6,588 nucleotides of DNA from an uncultured Methylococcaceae bacterium (GTDB lineage: Bacteria > Pseudomonadota > Gammaproteobacteria > Methylococcales > Methylomonadaceae): contig CAJAHC010000572.1 in the NCBI GenBank assembly GCA_903939355.1, positions 1-6,588 of the forward strand, given 5' to 3'. This document shows positions 1 to 6,288 of this stretch, piece by piece. The position numbers were made by a program, and so were the translations under genes. Every line of letters starts with the position of its first letter. Position 1 is the first letter of the stretch. The notes below the pieces were generated by a model. It was not told the origin of the DNA, did not search any database, and was given only the letters and a program-made list of their open reading frames with translations.

Positions 1-1365
1 CAAAGCAAGAGCGCGATTCTTTTTGTTATTACCTGTTAATTGCCAATGTTCAACTGCTGATTGGTCAAGCTCTACTGCATTGATTTTAGGATTTAGGAAC
101 ACAAGATCTGGTGATAAGGTATTGGCAAACGCAGGTACAAATAATTCATTAACATAATTAACCAGTTCTGATCTGGAGCGCCAAGAAGTCTCCAGTACCT
201 CGGTCTTGCCTCCATTATTTTTCAAATGCTTAAGGATAGCCTGCATCAATTCAGGATCGGAACCTCTAAAGCCATAAATAGCCTGTTTTACATCACCTAC
301 CCAGATAACCTGTTTGGCCAGTTTTGCTAAACGCAAAAAAAGCGCCAGTTGCATTGGACTGGTATCCTGAAATTCATCCACCATCAGCAAGTCCAGTTCA
401 TCACGTAACACAGACTCAACAACAGGATTCTCCAGCGCGTCATACAGCAAGTGCTCCTGATCCGTAAAATCAATCAAACCACGATTTCTTTTATAGGCTT
501 GAAATTGCTCCAAAGACAATGCCGCAATATTAAAAATCTGTTCGCAATAAAATCGAATATCGGCATGTAAACGGGGGTGTTTTTCAAAATCAGCGGCAAC
601 ATGTCGGACGGCATCGGATGCAACCAAACTCTTTTTGGTAGTCTCTTCTTTTGACAACTTCACCCAGTTTGACCAAGCAAGATTTTTAAATTTGATATGT
701 GAAGCTAGATCTTGCAGTAAAGCCAGATAGTTGAGAGTGCCTTTTGTTTGATCTTCGCCCTCTTTAATAAAATTAATAGCGGCATCTACAGCTTTGTGTA
801 GTTCTATGTCCAAATCCTTGACGGTAGGTTTAGGAAAAAAAGCCAATAATGAATCAGCACTGGTAACACCACTTGCTTTGATTTGTTCGACAGTCTGATT
901 ATTGGCTCTGGCAGTATTAACAATCGCCTTGATCACTGCTTTCCAATCCTCCTGCCCCAGACGAAAAGCCAACGTATTCATATCTTGAACAGTTTGTACT
1001 GATAGTGCTTGTTCAATAGCTAGGCTGAATAAATGGTTGGCTTCAGACTCTTCAATAACCTTCAGGTGGGGTGATAAACCCGCTTCAAAAGCAAAGCGCG
1101 TCAATAGTTGCCCACAAACACCGTTAACTGTGCCCAATAGGGCCTGACTCATTTGGTTGGCAATCTGGCTAAACCCGCGTTCGTTTAAACGTAGCCTGAC
1201 GCGTTCACGTAATTCACCAGCAGCTAATTTGGTAAAAGTGGTGCCGATGATCCCGGATGGCTTTGCAGTCTTTGTCTCGGTTAGAATTTTTTCAAGATCA
1301 CTGGCCAAACGATATGTCTTACCGCTACCTGCACCAGCACTAATAAACGTAATATGTTCCATCAT
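1..1365 (-). CDS. UvrD/Rep-type ATP-dependent DNA helicase, AddA-like, N-terminal 455 residues (C-terminus beyond left edge)
   Basis: This is a superfamily 1A DNA helicase that uses ATP to move along and unwind DNA. Its motifs appear in family order: Walker A SAGAGSGKT at residues 9-17, motif Ia GTTFTKLAAGELRERV from residue 41, motif Ib GTVNGVCGQLL near 78-88, the RGLIDFTD segment at 295-302, Walker B DEFQDTSPMQ at 330-339, motif III VGDVKQAIYGFRG at 356-368 and the TSWRSR motif at 393-398. All catalytic residues visible here are intact. Motifs V and VI, and any C-terminal RecB-type nuclease domain, would lie past the window edge, so whether this subunit is itself a nuclease is unknown. The ATG at 1365 is chosen because GGAGG sits 8 bases upstream. 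An in-frame ATG at 1380 is a weaker alternative. It is coupled to the PD-(D/E)XK nuclease gene before it, which favours an AddA-like role over stand-alone UvrD or Rep. Confidence 0.95.
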   Translation of the reverse strand, partial: MMEHITFISAGAGSGKTYRLASDLEKILTETKTAKPSGIIGTTFTKLAAGELRERVRLRLNERGFSQIANQMSQALLGTVNGVCGQLLTRFAFEAGLSPHLKVIEESEANHLFSLAIEQALSVQTVQDMNTLAFRLGQEDWKAVIKAIVNTARANNQTVEQIKASGVTSADSLLAFFPKPTVKDLDIELHKAVDAAINFIKEGEDQTKGTLNYLALLQDLASHIKFKNLAWSNWVKLSKEETTKKSLVASDAVRHVAADFEKHPRLHADIRFYCEQIFNIAALSLEQFQAYKRNRGLIDFTDQEHLLYDALENPVVESVLRDELDLLMVDEFQDTSPMQLALFLRLAKLAKQVIWVGDVKQAIYGFRGSDPELMQAILKHLKNNGGKTEVLETSWRSRSELVNYVNELFVPAFANTLSPDLVFLNPKINAVELDQSAVEHWQLTGNNKKNRALAL

Positions 1366-1367
1366 AA

Positions 1368-4109
1368 CTATTTCCTCCATCCGGTTAATGCCTTGTAATC
1401 GTTAAAGCGATCACTGGTTTCTGGAATATCCAGTGCCTCTTCACTTGGTTGCAATTCAGCTACCAATTCAGTACCCGTGACAGACACCTCAATTAAACCT
1501 TTATTTAATTGAGTGCGACGCCATTGCCAGGTTTCTTTCATCTTTTGCCAGATAACAGCATGGTTATCATCATTAACCGGTTTAACTACAAGTGCGGCTG
1601 GAAAGAAATCCGTGTTTTGTGCCAGCATTACACCACCACCCTCAATAACAAAATAAGCAACCGTCGGCCACTGTCGTGTTGCAGAATTTTTATGACGCAT
1701 ATAGGAATAGGTAACCAATTGCAGATGTTTATTGTCTCTTAAACTAGCTTTACGATATTTCGCACCGCCCCATTTAATATCAACAACAGCTTCTTTGCCC
1801 TCATCATTTGTAACTGTCATGTCAATATATCCACCCAGATGACCGCCAAAGAACAGGGCTTCTTGATGCAATTCCATCTCTACTTTTACCACCTTTGCCG
1901 TTCTAAGTTGATGAATGAGAGCATGTAAAGACTGGCGTGTGGTACTTATAAAGTGTTCTTTTTCAACCAAACGACCAGGCTGTAAGAGCACTGCACCTTC
2001 TTCAATTAATAAGGTTTTGATGGCATCAGCAAACCATAAATCTACTACATCTTTTTCATAATCTGATGAAGATAGTAACGAAGTGTTGGCATTAAAAAAA
2101 CGTTCATATAAATGATGTACCACGTTACCTTTTAACAAATTACCATCACTTAAAGACTGCAAAGTGCCAGCTCTTAGTTTGGCTTTGTAATGCAATACCC
2201 ACTGATAAGGACTATAAAAAAAGTTTTCCAAACTTGAGTATGATTCCTGATCACGCACGCCTAATGCCGCGCCTGTTTCTAATTCCCAGTAACGACTCAA
2301 AGCAGGTAAGGGCGAATAAGGACTCTGAACAGTGAGTAATTGATTTAAAGCATTGATGGCATGCTTGTCCAGCACAGTATTTTCGACCCTGATTTCTTGC
2401 CAATTTTCAAGACAACTGCTAATTTTATCCCATAACGGATGATGTGCTTCATTGCTATCATGCAAAACAATAACCAAACGTTCTTGTGCAGAATTAATTG
2501 GTTTTAGCCAACTTAGCGCCTGTTTTTGTAATAGCTGCTCCAGATTTGGCAGTAATACACCTTGCTCATTTAATTGACATAATTCCTGTCTTGACCACGG
2601 ATAATTGGTAGGCGATGAAGATGCTTGTAAGTCCCACCACACTACTGTATTGTGATTTTCAATGAAACTGTCCGGCTGAGTGGCACCAACCAAAAATTTT
2701 GCTTGATTGCCAATTACTTCTGGATATTGATCGACAATAGCTGTACCCGCACCGGTTAATTGATCTAACAAATAACGTAATTGTTCGGGTTTGATGACGT
2801 CGATGCCATCAGCCATTAAGTTCATTAACGCACTGTTAAGTTCACTGGCTTGGCTATGAGCGGCACCAAACAAAGCTCGCATGGCTTCATCATCTAATCC
2901 CGATTGTTTTTGTGCCAACCATGTTTGTACTTTTAGAATACGTTGTTTGGCTATCTCCAATGGCAGACCTTGTTCCGGTCTATAGCGGTCACTGGCAAAC
3001 CAATATTTCAGATCGGCTTCTAATTGTTGATAGCGCTTAATACTATAACTTTTACGCTCTTTTTCTTTTTCCAATAAACTGGTCAAGGTGTGTTGCCATT
3101 GACCACCGCCAATTCCAGGGGCATCAGCGACGACTTTAGCCAAAGGATGACGAATTCTTCCGGGTAATAAACCAACAGGATGCATCAAAAACTGTAACAA
3201 AACTTGAGGATTTAAAGGTTCCCAGAATAACTCCAAAGCGATAGGTAAAACTTGTAAAACTGGGCGCCAAGGTGAAGTCTTTACAAATCCTAACCGTGGT
3301 AAATCAACCGAGGCTAAGGCATCATCCAGTTCAATACCCTCACTTCCGGTTAGTAAGGCGACAGTCTTTGTCTGAACATTATGTGTTTGTGTTGCCAGCC
3401 ATTGGCTGATTAATCGTGCAGATATGGCTTTGGAACGTGCTTTAAGAACTAAAAAACTGTTATCACCTTTGAGCTTAATTTTTGTAATGGAACCGTTTTC
3501 ACCTTTTCTCAAGTTTTCTGTAGACAGTTGTGCCAAGGTAGTTTGTAGACGACTTAGATCGGTGTCTGACTGACTGGGGAATAATCTTGCCGGGTGTTCA
3601 GCCAGTAAGAATAGTTGCAGTATCTGTTGCCAAAGGGGCGAAAAATCAGTGAGTGGGTCTAGTAGAATTACTTGTTTAATTTGAGTTTTTTGAGTCTTTA
3701 AAGTCGCCAGTACCAGTTGTTGTCGCTGGCCAAAACCAAAACTCACTTTTTTCTGTGCGAACCGTTCCACATCAGCCATGTCTTGTAAGCGTCCGAATAC
3801 ATTTTCAGTAAAAAGACCGTTCCAACCACTTTCATACCAACTATCACGCCAGTTAAGTAATGTTTTGGCTACATTAAACTGATCCACCGCAAAAGAGCGA
3901 TGGTAAAAACGCTCTGGCATATCACAGGCTTTAAGGCAAGCCAGATATTGGATAATACGGGTTGTGGGTGAATCAACTATTGGCGCAATACCACATTGAG
4001 TTTCAAGAATGGCAAGAAAACCCACAGGACCAACTTCTTTTACGCCGATAGTCGAAACCGATATTTTTGGTTTAAGACCGTCCAAACCATGACCTAGTTT
4101 AATTTCCAT
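1368..4109 (-). CDS. AddB-like protein with C-terminal PD-(D/E)XK (RecB-family) nuclease domain
   Basis: This is probably the nuclease and scaffold subunit of an AddAB/RecBCD-like DNA-end processing complex. The C-terminal domain has all the RecB-type nuclease motifs (numbered from the ATG at 4109): SPYQW at 633-637, GNVVHHLYE with His665, GYIDM with Asp763, VVDIKWG with Asp777 and Lys779, and QLVTY with Gln797 and Tyr801. The middle has AddB-type features: EGIELDDALASVDLPRLG near 257-274, WRPVLQVLPIALELFWEPL near 281-299 and PGIGGGQW at 331-338. No Walker A is visible in the N-terminus, so the helicase-like part is probably inactive. The last cysteine is residue 566, so the cysteines that hold the Fe-S cluster in classical AddB are absent. 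The length fits the roughly 900-residue 'probable DNA repair protein' family related to AddB, recalled rather than searched. The ATG at 4109 is preferred: AAGGA lies 8 bases upstream, whereas the ATG at 4118 has no spaced Shine-Dalgarno. Using 4118 would add MDG (916 residues). Confidence 0.88.
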   Translation of the reverse strand: MEIKLGHGLDGLKPKISVSTIGVKEVGPVGFLAILETQCGIAPIVDSPTTRIIQYLACLKACDMPERFYHRSFAVDQFNVAKTLLNWRDSWYESGWNGLFTENVFGRLQDMADVERFAQKKVSFGFGQRQQLVLATLKTQKTQIKQVILLDPLTDFSPLWQQILQLFLLAEHPARLFPSQSDTDLSRLQTTLAQLSTENLRKGENGSITKIKLKGDNSFLVLKARSKAISARLISQWLATQTHNVQTKTVALLTGSEGIELDDALASVDLPRLGFVKTSPWRPVLQVLPIALELFWEPLNPQVLLQFLMHPVGLLPGRIRHPLAKVVADAPGIGGGQWQHTLTSLLEKEKERKSYSIKRYQQLEADLKYWFASDRYRPEQGLPLEIAKQRILKVQTWLAQKQSGLDDEAMRALFGAAHSQASELNSALMNLMADGIDVIKPEQLRYLLDQLTGAGTAIVDQYPEVIGNQAKFLVGATQPDSFIENHNTVVWWDLQASSSPTNYPWSRQELCQLNEQGVLLPNLEQLLQKQALSWLKPINSAQERLVIVLHDSNEAHHPLWDKISSCLENWQEIRVENTVLDKHAINALNQLLTVQSPYSPLPALSRYWELETGAALGVRDQESYSSLENFFYSPYQWVLHYKAKLRAGTLQSLSDGNLLKGNVVHHLYERFFNANTSLLSSSDYEKDVVDLWFADAIKTLLIEEGAVLLQPGRLVEKEHFISTTRQSLHALIHQLRTAKVVKVEMELHQEALFFGGHLGGYIDMTVTNDEGKEAVVDIKWGGAKYRKASLRDNKHLQLVTYSYMRHKNSATRQWPTVAYFVIEGGGVMLAQNTDFFPAALVVKPVNDDNHAVIWQKMKETWQWRRTQLNKGLIEVSVTGTELVAELQPSEEALDIPETSDRFNDYKALTGWRK
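1374..1378 (-). promoter_or_regulatory. Shine-Dalgarno GGAGG of the helicase, inside the nuclease gene
   Basis: GGAGG lies within the last three sense codons (Trp-Arg-Lys) of the upstream nuclease gene, 8 bases before the helicase ATG at 1365. The nuclease stop codon (TAG, 1370-1368) falls between this site and the ATG, leaving only two bases between the genes. This layout selects the start at 1365 and implies translational coupling, with ribosomes finishing the nuclease able to restart on the helicase. Confidence 0.75.
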
Positions 4110-4117
4110 GCCGTCCA

Positions 4118-4122
4118 TCCTT
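4118..4122 (-). promoter_or_regulatory. Shine-Dalgarno AAGGA deciding the nuclease start
   Basis: AAGGA is separated from the ATG at 4109 by 8 bases (TGGACGGC), a normal spacing. The upstream in-frame ATG at 4118 overlaps the final A of this element, so it cannot use it. This is why the shorter, 913-residue form is proposed. Confidence 0.55.
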
Positions 4123-4155
4123 ATTTGCCACAGTTAAAATCGAAATTAAATGCAA

Positions 4156-4190
4156 TTTATACCCTATTTGCGACAGATTAGGACGGATTA
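4156..4190 (-). promoter_or_regulatory. Candidate promoter region of the nuclease-helicase unit, with tandem 10-base repeats
   Basis: Reading the minus strand, a TATAAA (4161-4156) lies about 50 bases upstream of the nuclease ATG and could serve as a -10 box. No good -35 hexamer is found at 16-18 bases. Instead the expected -35 area is filled by two head-to-tail 10-mers, given on the plus strand as CGACAGATTA (4171-4180) and GGACGGATTA (4181-4190), identical at 8 of 10 positions. A weak promoter that depends on a regulator would look like this, but both elements are short and could be chance. Confidence 0.25.
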
Positions 4191-4229
4191 ATATCACTAA
4201 GACCATTACAAAACCGAAGAGGAGGCTTT

Positions 4230-4256
4230 ATGAAAATACTTTCTTTTTTGATTTAA
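4230..4256 (+). other. Plus-strand micro-ORF (MKILSFLI) with a perfect Shine-Dalgarno
   Basis: AGGAGG (4220-4225) precedes an ATG by only 4 bases. The frame encodes eight residues, MKILSFLI, and stops at 4254-4256. In the same frame, after a further in-frame ATG at 4275, a 21-codon run (4275-4340, MPLTSLEKIGLLEEIF then LRCIV) looks amphipathic and protein-like. It may be the decayed start of an old gene facing the other way, or a chance match. No promoter is evident. Confidence 0.15.
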
Positions 4257-4327
4257 AACAAAAAAAACATACTCATGCCACTAACATCTCTTGAGAAAAT
4301 AGGACTCTTAGAAGAAATTTTTTTACG

Positions 4328-4361
4328 TTGCATCGTCTAATAAAGTTATTACATCGCCTAA
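4328..4361. repeat. Direct repeat pair, 13 bases, 21-base period
   Basis: On the plus strand, TTGCATCGTCTAA (4328-4340) recurs as TTACATCGCCTAA (4349-4361), with 11 of 13 bases identical. The copies start 21 bases apart, two turns of B-DNA, so both would face the same side of the helix. They lie 78-111 bases past the stop of the 347-residue gene and about 220 bases upstream of the nuclease start. A paired protein-binding site is possible, and so is chance. Confidence 0.4.
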
Positions 4362-4438
4362 GTCTTACATACTTTTTGATACTTCCTTGCTTATTTAAAT
4401 AAACGCTATAAAAACCAGTTGATAGATCAATTACAGCA

Positions 4439-5482
4439 TTAATCAATATCTTCGCCCAATTCACCTAAGAGCTTAATAATTTCTATTTCATATCTTAACC
4501 CTTGCTCTTCTTCTGAATCAGGTTGAAATCCATCCGTTTTCCACTGTATATATTTTTCATAAGAATTTAACCCCAACACTTGAGCCAATGGCAAAAACAA
4601 CCCGCCCTGATGCATGCCATTCATTAAGGTAAATTGCGCAAGTTGGATACTGGTCAATTGAGCCATCCCTTTAGTTAATATGTCGACTGCTTCCTCTCTA
4701 TCAACCTTTAATTTGGACCCCCAAATAGGTCTTTCTAATAGCGTATTTTGAACATTAAGGGCAAGCTCCATGAAATCGCCATAATCAGAATCTTCAGCAT
4801 CGTATTCAAATTGATCATCGACTAATTCTTCGTAAAAATGTCTTTCTTTGATGACATCTTCAGAAAAATCCTTCCAGGTACAAAACGCGGAATAAATGCC
4901 AAACTGCCGCGGATCTAATTTTTTACATGTTTCACGCTCAAAAGCGATGGCTTCTATAAATCGTCTTGATTTTGCTGCGACTGGTTTTTTTGTATAAGAT
5001 TTTGAACGGGGTAGCACATATAAATCATTTTCAAATTTGACTTTTGATTTTGCTGTTTCAAATACGGCCAAGTCTTCTTCTAAACGTTTACAAAAATGAT
5101 TGGGTAAGCCTTCAGGTGTTTGTATTAAATTGATATTGTATCGACCCTTATCTACTGAATACATGCCCACTTGATCACTTTCATAAGACCCTATTGGCAT
5201 CCCTTGGTTATTGCTGTCTCTGGCAATATCATCAAATTTTTTTAAGGAATGTATAACTTCACACATAACGAATCGAGGTATATGACGCTGTGCGATATCA
5301 TTATTTATATGGCCATTAATATTTTCTGAGGTGGCTCTTACAAAGTGCCAATGGAACTTTCTTTTGGCAGCAAATAAGGCCGTATTTTTAGCTTTATAAA
5401 TCAAATCAACGTCAAAATCACTTGGAATTATTTGAGCAACTATTGAAGAAAATTGATCATCATTATCTTTGGAATTATTCAT
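4439..5482 (-). CDS. Hypothetical soluble protein, 347 residues, family not recognised
   Basis: I do not recognise this protein. It has no signal peptide, membrane segment or nucleotide-binding loop. Residues 36-80 are aromatic- and His-rich (FHWHFVRA at 43-50, IPRFVMCEVIHSLKKFDDIARD at 68-89). The middle (145-190) is markedly basic, with KSKVKF, PRSKSYTKKP and KSRRFIEAIAFERE. Residues 216-238 are acidic. The C-terminal part has LTSIQLAQFTLMNGMHQGG at 276-294, then FLPLAQVLGLNSYEKYIQW, and an acidic helical tail. The start is fixed by an in-frame TAA two codons upstream of the ATG. The Shine-Dalgarno is weak (GGATAA). The gene lies upstream of the helicase-nuclease unit on the same strand but 320 bases away, so functional linkage is possible but unproven. 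The even, protein-like composition and length argue for a real gene. Confidence 0.8.
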   Translation of the reverse strand: MNNSKDNDDQFSSIVAQIIPSDFDVDLIYKAKNTALFAAKRKFHWHFVRATSENINGHINNDIAQRHIPRFVMCEVIHSLKKFDDIARDSNNQGMPIGSYESDQVGMYSVDKGRYNINLIQTPEGLPNHFCKRLEEDLAVFETAKSKVKFENDLYVLPRSKSYTKKPVAAKSRRFIEAIAFERETCKKLDPRQFGIYSAFCTWKDFSEDVIKERHFYEELVDDQFEYDAEDSDYGDFMELALNVQNTLLERPIWGSKLKVDREEAVDILTKGMAQLTSIQLAQFTLMNGMHQGGLFLPLAQVLGLNSYEKYIQWKTDGFQPDSEEEQGLRYEIEIIKLLGELGEDID

Positions 5483-5646
5483 AAGTTATCCATTAAAAAA
5501 TTAATAAGAGTTGGTAGAAAAACTACGGTAATAGACTCACCCAGAAAATTTTATCGGAGAATAGAATATTTTATTTATGACGATATATATAAATTACTCT
5601 CCATAAATTCCAGAATAAAGAGCAGCTTTAATGATATATGAAATTA

Positions 5647-5652
5647 ATTATA
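5647..5652 (-). promoter_or_regulatory. Candidate -10 box (TATAAT) upstream of the 347-residue gene
   Basis: A perfect TATAAT lies in the 259-base AT-rich gap between the acidic gene and the 347-residue gene. No good -35 is found at normal spacing (TTGGAT is 25 bases upstream), and the leader it would give is about 160 bases long. In such AT-rich sequence the hexamer alone is weak evidence. Confidence 0.25.
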
Positions 5653-5691
5653 GCCATACGGTTGTTATTGCGATTGAATCCAACACACTAT

Positions 5692-5700
5692 TTGCACCAT
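5692..5700. repeat. Left arm of a 9-base inverted repeat around the acidic gene
   Basis: TTGCACCAT on the plus strand. Its reverse complement occurs at 6279-6287. Read outward-in, the match extends to 12 of 13 bases (TTGCACCAT then C or T, then TTT). The arms flank the 168-residue gene with its ribosome-binding site. Confidence 0.3.
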
Positions 5701-5741
5701 CTTTTCCAGTTGGACAGATAACCTAAAATAACTAATTGGCT

Positions 5742-6248
5742 TTATTGGCCATAACTTTCAAGCCATTCTGCAAACACAGCGATGTTTTCATCGGTAATTG
5801 TTTTATTCATAACTGTTAATGGCTCTTCGCTTTCATCATTTATATCATCATCGGTGGTTCGCAAAAATTGTTCACGAATAGATTCTTCGAAATCATCTTT
5901 ACCCTCGCAAAGTTCTTTAAATGACCCGAACCATGTGACATTAACTTCAGCATCTGCAACATTAAGTAAACCATTTAGTGCGTCCCTTAGTTGCTGGTTA
6001 ACTAAGGGGGCTGCAAAAACCAAGTCGAAAAATGAAGTGAATACCTTCTTGATATCTTCAAATGTTTGATGATCGTCTTCTGATAAAAAACTCAAAAGAT
6101 GTTGCTGTAATGCACTTAACACTTCGTCTTCTGAGGAATACCAAAAAGGGTAACTTGAGCCACCGGCGAAGTTATCCTCAATAATAAAACCATAAGGAAA
6201 ATCTATAGGGTTTCTACCTAATGCGCTTTCCATATTATCAGCATTCAT
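5742..6248 (-). CDS. Hypothetical, strongly acidic small protein, 168 residues
   Basis: I do not recognise the family. The protein has 17 Asp and 18 Glu against 5 Lys and 4 Arg, a net charge of about -26, with acidic clusters SEDD (56-59), KDDFEES (117-123) and TDDDINDESEE (132-142). It has no signal peptide or membrane segment and a single cysteine (114). The N-terminal part FPYGFIIEDNFAGG (17-30) followed by YPFWY (33-37) looks like a folded beta region, then helical stretches at 42-56 and 61-78. The ATG at 6248 has AAGGA 7 bases upstream. The profile (small, soluble, acidic, directly downstream of another coding remnant) is common among immunity proteins of polymorphic toxins and among DNA-mimic proteins. 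Neither function is shown by a motif. Confidence 0.8.
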   Translation of the reverse strand: MNADNMESALGRNPIDFPYGFIIEDNFAGGSSYPFWYSSEDEVLSALQQHLLSFLSEDDHQTFEDIKKVFTSFFDLVFAAPLVNQQLRDALNGLLNVADAEVNVTWFGSFKELCEGKDDFEESIREQFLRTTDDDINDESEEPLTVMNKTITDENIAVFAEWLESYGQ

Positions 6249-6278
6249 TATTTGTTCCTTTAAAATACAAAATCAAAA

Positions 6279-6287
6279 ATGGTGCAA
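6279..6287. repeat. Right arm of a 9-base inverted repeat around the acidic gene
   Basis: ATGGTGCAA on the plus strand, the reverse complement of 5692-5700. It lies between the stop of the decayed gene (6291-6289) and the ribosome-binding site of the acidic gene. No target-site duplication or transposase is seen, so a mobile cassette is not established. Confidence 0.3.
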
Positions 6288-6288
6288 G

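Larger units (their letters stand above)
4119..4438. other. Gene-poor intergenic region between the unknown 347-residue gene and the nuclease gene
   Basis: About 320 bases, AT-rich, with no convincing gene. It holds the 5' region of the nuclease-helicase unit (candidate -10 and tandem 10-mers at 4156-4190), a 13-base direct repeat pair (4328-4361), a plus-strand micro-ORF (4230-4256) and an A8 run at 4261-4268 (T8 on the minus transcript). The T8 run has no strong stem before it, so I do not call a terminator. A minus-strand GTG reading frame at 4273-4464 (63 codons) overlaps the end of the 347-residue gene by 26 bases. It has no recognisable features and is probably chance. Confidence 0.6.

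Noticed and set aside
1157..1405. Plus-strand frame opposite the helicase start
   Set aside because: It is antisense to the conserved helicase motifs I and Ia and has no features of its own; the same applies to the plus-strand frames opposite the nuclease, acidic and 347-residue genes.
4111..4186. CCGTCC (minus 4186-4181) pairing with GGACGG (4116-4111) next to the nuclease start
   Set aside because: Only six base pairs across a loop of about 64 bases, with no extension on either side; too weak to propose a translation-control hairpin.
4209..4229. Possible terminator hairpin AAAGCC / GGTTTT on the minus strand after the 347-residue gene
   Set aside because: Six pairs including a G-U wobble and an 8-base loop, with no solid T run after it and about 210 bases beyond the stop codon.
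4273..4464. Minus-strand 63-codon frame with a GTG start overlapping the end of the 347-residue gene
   Set aside because: It has an overlap of 26 bases, no Shine-Dalgarno suited to it, and a low-complexity composition with many Arg, Asn and Phe typical of chance frames in AT-rich DNA.
4439..5482. Faint likeness of the C-terminal part of the 347-residue protein to the ATP12 assembly chaperone family
   Set aside because: The impression rests on a loose pattern of helical residues only; the rest of the protein gives no support, so no function was assigned.
5679..5714. TCCAAC / GTTGGA inverted repeat downstream of the acidic gene
   Set aside because: A six-base stem with a 24-base loop and no T tract; not a credible terminator.
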